A stretch of DNA of 64,000 nucleotides from CALKZN01 sp050633785. GTDB lineage: Bacteria > Pseudomonadota > Gammaproteobacteria > Arenicellales > Arenicellaceae. Positions 18,485-27,400 of the stretch are shown one piece after another. Position 1 is the first letter of the stretch; every line of letters begins with the position of its first letter. Under the pieces are notes generated by a model, which saw only the letters and a program-made list of their open reading frames with translations, was not told the origin of the DNA and searched no databases. The position numbers and the translations under genes were made by a program. The stretch lies in the NCBI GenBank assembly GCA_050633785.1, contig JBOEHE010000039.1:45405-109404 (forward strand), written 5' to 3'.

Positions 18485-19384
18485 GTGGGAAGTTCCAGGC
18501 TCTTGGATGGAATCGTGGTTTTCGTAGAGGTGGTTGCTAGTGGAAGTTTTACCAAGGCAGCCACCAATATGGGGCATTCGACATCGTATATCAGCAAAGA
18601 AATAAACCAGTTGGAGGAGCGTTTAGGTGTACGTTTGTTGAATCGCACTACTCGTTCCTTAAGTTTGACTCAGGAAGGCGAGTTGTATTTCCAACAATGC
18701 CAACAGATTGTGTTTGATGCCGAACAGGCTGAAAATGCCATGGGAGGGCGGCAGCAGAAACCCAAAGGTACACTGAGAATCAGTTGCGGGGTCAGTTTCG
18801 GTTTATCCAGACTGCGGCCGGTTCTGGCTCAGTTTATTGAACAATACCCAGAAGTTAATATTGATCTTGATTTGGATGACAGGAAAATCGATATGATTGC
18901 AGAAGGTTTTGACCTTCTTATCAGAGCGTCAACCCAGTTGGATGATTCCAGTCTTGTCAGTCGACGTTTTATGCGCTCGCAGTTGGTCGTTATCGCATCG
19001 CCTGATTATCTGAGTAAATACGGTACGCCAGCACATCCCACTGAATTATCAGAACATCGAACAATCAGTTACAGCAACCTGAAACACCCGTGTCAGTGGG
19101 AATATAGAGACAAACAAGGAAAAATGCAGCAAGTCCAGGTGTCCAGCCAAGTGATCACCAATAGTCCGGCTATGGAGCTGTCACTGTGTCTGGCGGGTCA
19201 GGGCATCACCCGTCTGCCACGCTTTAATTTGACAGGTGAAATTGAAAGAGGTGAGTTGATAGAGCTGTTTCCCGATTATCCAAGTAGAGATGTTGATGTG
19301 TATCTAGTCTATGCCAGCAGGAAACATATGTCTTCTAAAGTTAGAAGCTTTATCGATTTTATAATTGAAGCAATGAGTGATTAA
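18485..19384 (+). CDS. LysR-type transcriptional regulator
   Basis: A 299-residue LysR regulator from a GTG start. The helix-turn-helix is 'SFTKAATNMGHSTSYISKEINQLEERLGVRLLNRTTRSLSLT', within residues about 18-60; the effector domain follows with 'LRISCGVSFGLSRLRPVLAQF'. It belongs to the DsdC/CrgA-type branch common next to oxidoreductase genes. It diverges from the VOC / FMN reductase operon by 180 bp and is its probable regulator. Confidence 0.9.
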   Translation: MGSSRLLDGIVVFVEVVASGSFTKAATNMGHSTSYISKEINQLEERLGVRLLNRTTRSLSLTQEGELYFQQCQQIVFDAEQAENAMGGRQQKPKGTLRISCGVSFGLSRLRPVLAQFIEQYPEVNIDLDLDDRKIDMIAEGFDLLIRASTQLDDSSLVSRRFMRSQLVVIASPDYLSKYGTPAHPTELSEHRTISYSNLKHPCQWEYRDKQGKMQQVQVSSQVITNSPAMELSLCLAGQGITRLPRFNLTGEIERGELIELFPDYPSRDVDVYLVYASRKHMSSKVRSFIDFIIEAMSD

Positions 19385-19399
19385 ATACTTTAGTGACAT

Positions 19400-20089
19400 T
19401 TATCGAGCGTTTCGAACCATATCGACAAGCCATTGATCTGGCAGTCCATTATCAATTTCTTGTTGAGCACCAGCCAGCCATTCATGCATTGCTGTAAGCG
19501 CCATGATTTTGGATGTATAACTTGAAACAATATCCGACATAGGAATATCGTAAGTCGAAAACCTGGAAACCACAGGTGCATACATACAGTCAGCAATCGA
19601 AAACTGTCCAAACAAAAAATCTCCTTCGGAAGGATGTCTGGATAATGCGAATTCCCATGATTTTTGAATTCGGTTAATTTGATGTTGTACCTCGGAGTCA
19701 ATAGCAGGGGTAGGGAGTTGTCTGGCAAAATCCATTGGCAGAGCTTCTCTCAGGGCGAGAAAACCCGAATGCATTTCATTGGCGTAAGATCGAGCTAATG
19801 CCCGTGTTTCTGCATCTTCGGGCCATAAATTGGCCTTGGGATGGCGTTCTGCAATGGCTTCACAAATAGCGAGGCTATCAAATACAGTAGACTTTTTATC
19901 CTGGCTTTTTATGTGCAACACAGGGACTCTTTCCGAAGGAGAATGGTTTTTAATTGCAGCAGCCGACTCTGGACGCCGTAAAGGAATCAATATTTCCTCA
20001 AGCGAGGTATTTGATTCCTTCATAGCCAGCCAAGCTCATAAGCTCCAAGTTGACCAGTTTTTTGTACCTATAATGAGAGTGTATGACAT
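19400..20089 (-). pseudogene. Glutathione S-transferase gene interrupted by one in-frame TGA
   Basis: The body (from ATG 20023) is a soluble GST: 'RVPVLHI', 'DSLAICEAIAERHP' (glutathione-binding Ser) and the C-terminal 'GDFLFGQFSIADCMYAPV'. It lacks the first thioredoxin-fold strand. That strand is present upstream in the same frame: ATG at 20087-20089 after GAGGAAGAG, encoding 'MSYTLIIGTKNWSTWSL', then TGA (20036-20038), then 'AWLAM'. GSTs of this type read 'SSWSLRPWLAM', so the TGA replaces an Arg codon, one C-to-T change from CGA. It overlaps the end of nudC by 22 bp. This is a fresh pseudogene, a sequencing error, or a truncated protein restarted at 20023. Confidence 0.75.
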
Positions 20090-20859
20090 CTCTTCCTCTG
20101 TGCTACAAATTCCTTAATCATCATCCCTGCCAAACTTTCTATTGGTGGCACTTCAGGCAAATCAGAATAATGAAACCACTTGGCATCAATAATTTCATTG
20201 TCGTCGATAACGATATCCCCAGAGTTATATTCAGCAAAATAACCAACCATTAACTGATGAGGGAATGGCCATGGTTGACTGGAAAAATACGATAAATTTC
20301 CCACCTTTAAACCGACTTCTTCCATAACTTCTCGATGTATGGTTTGCTCTAAACTTTCACTTGCTTCAACAAAGCCAGCCAGGGTTGAATAAAACCCACC
20401 GGCATGATTTTGATGTTGGGCTAATAAACAATAATCGTCTTTTGTGATCAGGCACATGATGCAAGGAGAAATTCTCGGGTAATAATAAATAGAACAACTT
20501 TTACAGTGCAAAGCCGATTCAATGGAATGAAACGCATTTTTTGCACCGCATTGACCGCAATATTTATGTTGCTTAATCCATGTGGCCAGTTGAGTGGCGC
20601 GGCTGGCTAATTGATATTCTATGTCAGGAGCACGACCTAATTGAGAACGTAAGTTAAGCCATTCATAGCCTTCGATGTTTTGCTTTAGTTCAATGACATG
20701 GCAAGGTTGGCCTAAATAATCACCAACTGGATAGGGTAGATCTCCAGTCATTAGAGGCGTTGGAAATGTGTTGGCCTTAAAAATAGTCCAAGGTCTACCT
20801 GTCGCAGTTAATAGGTGCGAGTTTTGCACTACTATCAGCCAATCGTCTTTCAAGTTCAT
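20068..20859 (-). CDS. nudC: NAD(+) diphosphatase (NADH pyrophosphatase)
   Basis: A 263-residue protein, close to the usual NudC length. It has the zinc ribbon 'CGQCGAKN' ... 'CKSCSIYYYPRISPCIM', the Nudix box 'GFVEASESLEQTIHREVMEEVGL' and the NudC-specific 'SQPWPFPHQLM'. The enzyme hydrolyses NADH or NAD+ to nicotinamide mononucleotide and AMP, and removes NAD caps from RNA. The ATG at 20859 is preferred over a GTG at 20889. It is followed, with overlap, by the disrupted GST gene. Confidence 0.93.
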   Translation of the reverse strand: MNLKDDWLIVVQNSHLLTATGRPWTIFKANTFPTPLMTGDLPYPVGDYLGQPCHVIELKQNIEGYEWLNLRSQLGRAPDIEYQLASRATQLATWIKQHKYCGQCGAKNAFHSIESALHCKSCSIYYYPRISPCIMCLITKDDYCLLAQHQNHAGGFYSTLAGFVEASESLEQTIHREVMEEVGLKVGNLSYFSSQPWPFPHQLMVGYFAEYNSGDIVIDDNEIIDAKWFHYSDLPEVPPIESLAGMMIKEFVAQRKRCHTLSL

Positions 20860-21464
20860 TGTATTTCTTTCGTACCTGTACTCAGTCACATTGGATATGT
20901 CTTTAAGTGTACCTAAAATCTATTCGGATGTGTGTCTGTAAAATATCTAAAGTCCCTAAAAAGTGCTGAAACAGGGGGCATGACAAGTAAGTCGATACGA
21001 AAATTTCTTGATTTTAAAAGAAAGTCTTTACAAGGAAAACTCTTTTGGTAATGTCGCTATTTCAAATAAAAAAATTAAGTATATTTATGTTTTCTTGAAG
21101 ATTCATTAAACAATGTTTGGTTCATTAAATAATCGCAGCATATTTTTTGCGTATTACGTAATATTTCAAAAAAGTTTCATTATCTAGCTTGATTTTAGAA
21201 TATATCTAATCTATCTTAAATAAGATTAGTCAATCTATTTGATTATAAAAATAATAATTTCCGTGACAGGAAAAGCAAATAGTAGGAAGGTTGTCGCCGT
21301 GTGGGGTGTAGCTTGTTCGTACTATTTAGATAGGGGTTTTACAAGGTCTGTTTGTTCATTCTTGTTCCAGTTTGGAACGGTATATTGATGTGAACTTACA
21401 CTACTGGTAAGCGCCCTTAATCATACTGTTCTTCATCTTTAATAATTATAAAAATGAAACAGTT
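20860..21464. other. Intergenic region of 605 bp upstream of the giant gene
   Basis: Very AT-rich between 21000 and 21260, with no credible frame. It contains two operator-like dyads: AGATT-N4-AATCT near 21224-21238 and the one at 21364-21378 listed separately. It must hold the promoters of nudC (-) and of the giant gene (+). Confidence 0.4.
21364..21378. promoter_or_regulatory. Operator-like dyad upstream of the giant secreted protein
   Basis: GTTCCA and TGGAAC form a perfect 6-bp dyad with a 3-nt spacer, about 90 bp before the start codon of the giant gene. Its size and position fit a repressor or activator site, but no regulator can be assigned. Confidence 0.35.
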
Positions 21465-24400
21465 ATGCTAAACACCCTCAAAAGATATCGTTCCTCTACT
21501 TTCTATTTTTTTACATCCATTATTGCTGTTTTTCTGTTTAGTGAGGTCATTGCGCAAGCGGATAATTCAATCAACAACAACTCGTTGAATCTGCAGGTCA
21601 CAGGTGACACTGTCATGACCAAGGCCTTGTCCAATCGCTTAGGGCAGGTAGTGGATGATGAGGATGAGTCTGATGTGCTTGTTGGCACCCAGGTTGCAGA
21701 ACCTCAGCCTGTTGCCAAGGCGTTTGAAGTTGCGCAAGCTACGGTAGAGCCTATATTCAGTGAACGAACAGCGAATCATTTGGATCTCGCAGGGCAGTCA
21801 CCGAATGATCCAAGTAGAAAACGCATTACTTTAGGAGACTTTAATGGTGATGGCGTGGAAGACTTGATCGTGTCACGATGGACGGCGAACGCTCAGTTGT
21901 TTATTAACAATGCCGGGGTGCTGACCTTGACTGACAGTGCCTTTGCTAACTTTGCAGACACAGCTAACTCACGTCATGCTGGTGTGTTGGATGCCAATGG
22001 TGATGGTTGGTTGGATCTCGTACTGCGCAATAAATTACTTTTTAATCTGGGGGAAGATGGTGCTGGAACCTGGCTCGGTTTTGACACAGGGCAAACAATA
22101 TCTGGGGCTGAGCTAGACCCCTTTACGATCCAGTCGGCCGACTTCGATGGTGATGGTGACATTGATGTTGCGACTTCTCCTGGTCGAAGAATGTTGGTCA
22201 ACAATGGCTCTGGAACACTCGTTGGAACGCCAAGTCGAATGGGGTCGAGCATTTTGTTGAATGTGATTAAATTCGATGCGCAGGATTTTGATGGCGATGG
22301 CGATATCGATTTGGCAGGCCCCGAGATTTCAGAACAGAACCATTATATCTATTACAATGATGGCGCTGGTAATTTTACCAATGCTTTACGTATGAGTTTG
22401 CCTTTAGATACATTAACTTACACTCAAGTTGGTGCTGATTTCAATGGTGATAATATTGCTGATTTCAGGATATACGCAGACAATCAATTCCCACGAGCTT
22501 TTATGTCAACCGGGGCATTCAACGGCAATTTTCCTCAGTATATTCGGCGTAATGATGGTGACTTGTTTGGTGACAATGGCAAGCACGGTCTGGTGCATAT
22601 CCGGGATATAGACGATGATGGTGATCTGGATTTTATCCTATCGAGTCTGGAGCTGTTTATTGATCGAGTAGATTCTTTGAATGAAAAGACTGAAATTATT
22701 GTTAATAAGGATATAAATTCGGGCACTTTTGAGGTATTTGCTGACGTTGAATATCGTGATGAAGAGTCCTTTGATGCCAAGATTACGGATGTCAATCTGG
22801 ATGGTAATATGGACTTGTTTATCGCCCACCAAGGGCGTCTGGCTGTGTATATCAACGATGCTCCGCCGAAAATAATTGAAATTACTGGACAAACAAATAC
22901 GCCTTCAGAGGCAGGCACTCAAGCGGATTTCAATATCACAGTCAGCGGTGTGACAGGTTCTGCCTTAACGACCTGGGATATGGGGGATGGTAATGCATTC
23001 ACCACTGGCAGCGATTTCTTTATTTCCCACACTTACAGCGCGCCAGGTCGATATCTGGTGACAGTCAGTGTGGACAACGGTGTCAATATCGATTCTCTGG
23101 TGTTCTGGCATACGGTGTTTGAACCTAAGGCTAATTTCAGACCAAATAGCTCAACCACGATCGTATATGAAGACTTAGGCGGTGGAGCTGATCGTGTATG
23201 GTCGGTAAACCCGGACCATAATACAGTGTCAGCGGTGACTATCAGCACAGGTGTTATTGCTGCAGAAATAAACGTTGGTACTAATCCGACTTCTCTGGCT
23301 TTTGGAGGCGATGGTCGTCTCTATGTGGTGAATAAAGATGATGACACAGTCAGTGTTATAAACACATCAACATTAGCTGTTGATTCGGTTTTCAATCAAT
23401 TGCCGGCATTTTCAAAACCGCATGGAATCGTATTTAACCCGATAGCCAATAGTCAACAAGCGTTTGTCACACTGGAGGCAACTGGACAATTGGCAAAAAT
23501 TGACTTTGCGACATCATCATTGGTCGCTGTTGCTGATGTTGCTCCTTTTCCCAGAGAGCTATCAACCAATGGCGATGGTTCTTTGGTTTATGTATCACGT
23601 TTTATCACACCACATGTGCCAGGTGAGGATACGCGAATTGTGAGCACCGCAGGTGGTGGTGAAGTCCGGGTAGTAGACAGTGTCAGCCTGTTAGTGAATA
23701 ACGTGATTACTCTGCCATTCAACAACCAACCTGATGCGGCGACGTCTTCCAGAGGAGTGCCCAATTACTTGATGGCGCCAATCACATCGCCCAGTGGCCT
23801 GACTGCTTTTGTTCCTGCAAATGTCAGTAATATCTATCGTGGACAATTTCGCGATGGGCAAAACCGTGAACACAATAAACTGGTGCGATCAATGCTGGCA
23901 AAACTGGATTTGCAGAATAATCAGGAAGAGGTGATTAGTCGGCATGATTTTGATAATTCAGCCCAACCTACAGCGGGTGCCTTTGATCCTACAGGTAATT
24001 ATTTATATCTGGTGTTCGAAGCCTCACGTAAGTTACGTCTGTACGATGTGCATGCTGGTGAAGTGCTTGATAGTCGGGATGTGGGGTTTGCTCCCAGAGG
24101 AGTTACCGTTTCGCCGGATGGGACTTCGGTTGTCGTTGATAACTATTTGAGCCGGACTCTGCATGTCTTTGATGCTTCAGAGTTTGTCAATGGTGATTCG
24201 GTTGAACACAATCTTGTGGCTGAGGTCAACAAAGCGGGTTCAGAACCTCTTTCCGCGACCTTGTTACTGGGTAAGCAATTATTTTTCGATGCGGCTGATG
24301 AGCGATTAAGTGCTCAATCTTATATCAGTTGTGCAACTTGTCACGCCGATGGTGGACACGATGGACGTACCTGGGATTTCTCTGATGTTGGGGAGGGTTT

Positions 24401-27400
24401 GCGAAACACTATCGATTTGCGAGGCCGCTCTGGTATGGGTCATGGTTTGGTCCACTGGACGGCTAACTTCAATGAGATTCAGGATTTTGAAAATGATATC
24501 CGCGATATCTTTCAGGGCTCTGGTTTAATGAGCAATGCTGATTTTGCCAATACCGCAGCAACCTTGGGTTCGCCCAAAACCGGCTTGAGCTCTGACTTGG
24601 ATGCATTGGCAGCCTTTGTAGCTTCATTGAGTTCATTCGGCCCCAGTCCTTATTTGCAATCTTCTGGAGCCAAGACTCCAGAAGCGATAGCAGGTGAGCA
24701 GGTTTTTGCCAATTCGAATTGCGCATCCTGTCATAGCGGCAGTCAATTCACTGATAGCCCACCGGGAGGTAATTTTCATGATATTGGCACTGTTGATGCC
24801 GATACAGGCGGTCGATTAGGTGCTGCTCTGGTTGATGGTGGTCTGGATACTCCCACGCTGAAAGGCCTGTGGCATGGAGAGCCTTATTTGCATGATGGTT
24901 CAGCAGCCACTGTGAAAGACGCTATTCTGGCGCATACCTCGGCTGCAGTCGGATTTGATGTGAGCTCGCTCAGTGCATTAGAGTTGGATAATTTAGAAGC
25001 CTACCTCTTGCAACTAAGTGATGGTGATGCTGCCAATATTCCACCACTAGCTGATGCGGGTGTGGATCAAACGGAAACTGATTCTGATAACAGTGGTAGC
25101 AATACCGTTGTTTTGGATGGCTCTGGCAGCAATGACAGTGATGGCAGTATTGTAAGCTATGCCTGGAGTAGTGACACCGGGGTGGTTATTGCGGACGGAG
25201 AATCAACAAATGGTGACTTTGCTGTTGGTGTACACAACGTGACCCTGACAGTAACGGATAACAGTGGCAGTAGCAGTAGTGACACTATGGTCGTTACAGT
25301 GAATGCTCTGGTTAATAACCCTCCAGTTATTACAAACCCAGGATCACAATCTAACCAACAGGGTGATAATGTCAGTTTGCAGATTGTTGCGAATGATCCG
25401 GATTCTGGGGACACCCTGAGTTTTAGCGCTTCGGGTTTACCAAGTGGTTTAACTATGAATGCAAGCGGTTTGATTTCTGGTGTAGCAGATACTGTTGCTA
25501 CCTCTACTGTGAATGTTTCGGTGACCGATGCAATCGGTGCCAGTGACAGTATTAGCTTTTCCTGGGCAGTGACAACGATTCCCAATATCCCTCCTGTTGC
25601 AAATGCAGGCACGGATCAATCTGTTACTGATACTGACGAAAATGGTAGCGAGTCAATTCAATTGGATGGGGCGAGCAGCAGCGATAGTGATGGTAGCATC
25701 GCATCGTATATCTGGACCAGTGATACTGGTGTTGTGATCCCGAATGGGGTAGCACCAAGTGCAGACTTTCCGATAGGGGTGCATACTGTGACCTTAGTCG
25801 TGACCGATAATGATGGCTCGAGTAGCAGTGATACCGTCTTGATCACGGTTCTGGAGGTAGTCAATGTTGCGCCAATAGCTGATGTTGGCGCAGATCAAAC
25901 AGTATTTGATGATGATGGTAATGGCAGTGAATTGGTGATATTGCCCGGTTCAGGCAGCACTGATAGCGACGGTACGATAGTTTCGTATACTTGGAGTGCT
26001 GATACTGGGGTAGTGATCCCTGATGGTGAGACACCAAGCGTGAATTTTCCAGTTGGTGTGCATACCGTGACATTGACTGTTACTGACGACGATGGTGCTA
26101 CCGGTTCAGATACCGTTATTATTACGGTTGAAGTGCCGATTAATAATCCACCAACATTAACCAACCCTGGGACGCAATCAAACTCTCTGGGTGATAATGT
26201 CAGCATAGTGATTGCTGCCAGTGACCCTGATGCAGGTGATACGCTGACATTCAGTCAGACAGGACTGCCGGATGGCTTAGCTATCAACAGCCTGACTGGC
26301 GAAATCAGCGGAATTTTGACCGTGTCAGGTACATTTAATGCAACGGTTACTGTGACCGACAACAGTGGTGACAGCAGTAGTTCAAGCTTTGATTGGAATG
26401 TTGTTGGGGCGATAGTCTGTACGGTCTATAACAGCACGGACATTCCAGTAAATCTACCGAATCAGGTTGCTTCAGTAAGTTCTGACTTAATTGTGAATAA
26501 TCCTGGTTTGATTTCGGATATCAATATCAGTATTGATATGGATCATGACTGGATTGGTGATTTGAAAATGACCTTAACCCATCAGGATACTAACACCAGT
26601 GTGGTAGTGTTGGACCAACCTGGTGTTCCAGCCTCTCAATATGGTTGCCGTGAGGATGATCTTTTGATTACCCTGGATGATGATGCGACAGCTGATACAG
26701 AAACAACCTGTGTTACAACACCACCAGCGTTAAATGGTGATTTTGCCCCAAGTGCCAGCCTGAGTGCCTTCAATCAGGAAACCGCTAATGGAACATGGGT
26801 GTTGACGATAGAGGATGATTATATTGCGGCAGATGCAGGTGTGTTGAATAACTGGTCAGTGGAAATCTGTGCAGATGGCATTCCCGTAAATGAAGACCCT
26901 ATAGCGAATGCAGGTGTTGATCAAAACATTGAAGATGCAGATGATAATGGAGCAGAAACAATCGCTTTAGATGGTTCAGGCAGCAACGACTCTGATGGCA
27001 ACATAGTGTCTTATGCCTGGAGCAGTGATACTGGTGTTGTGATACCAAATGGGATTACCAGCAATGCTGATTTCCCGATTGGAGTGCACGTAGTAACATT
27101 AACCGTAACGGATAATGTCGGCGCGATAGCGACAGATTCTATGGTCATAACAGTCACAGCGCTACCAAATGCAGCACCGGTAGCCAATGCTGGTGCAGAC
27201 CAAAGTGTTATGGATCTGGATGATAATGGTGTGGAAGCAATCGTTCTAGACGGTTCAGGCAGCAATGACTCTGATGGCAACATAATCTCTTATACTTGGA
27301 GCAGTGATACTGGTGAAACGATTCCAAATGGATCAACAAGCACTGTTGACTTTCCAATTGGAGTGCATGTAGTGACATTGACTGTAACAGATAATGAGGG

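Noticed and set aside
20036..20038. TGA in the GST gene read as selenocysteine or as recoded sense
   Set aside because: The aligned family residue is Arg, no selenocysteine-type context is evident, and other genes here end in TGA, so a mutation or sequence error is simpler.
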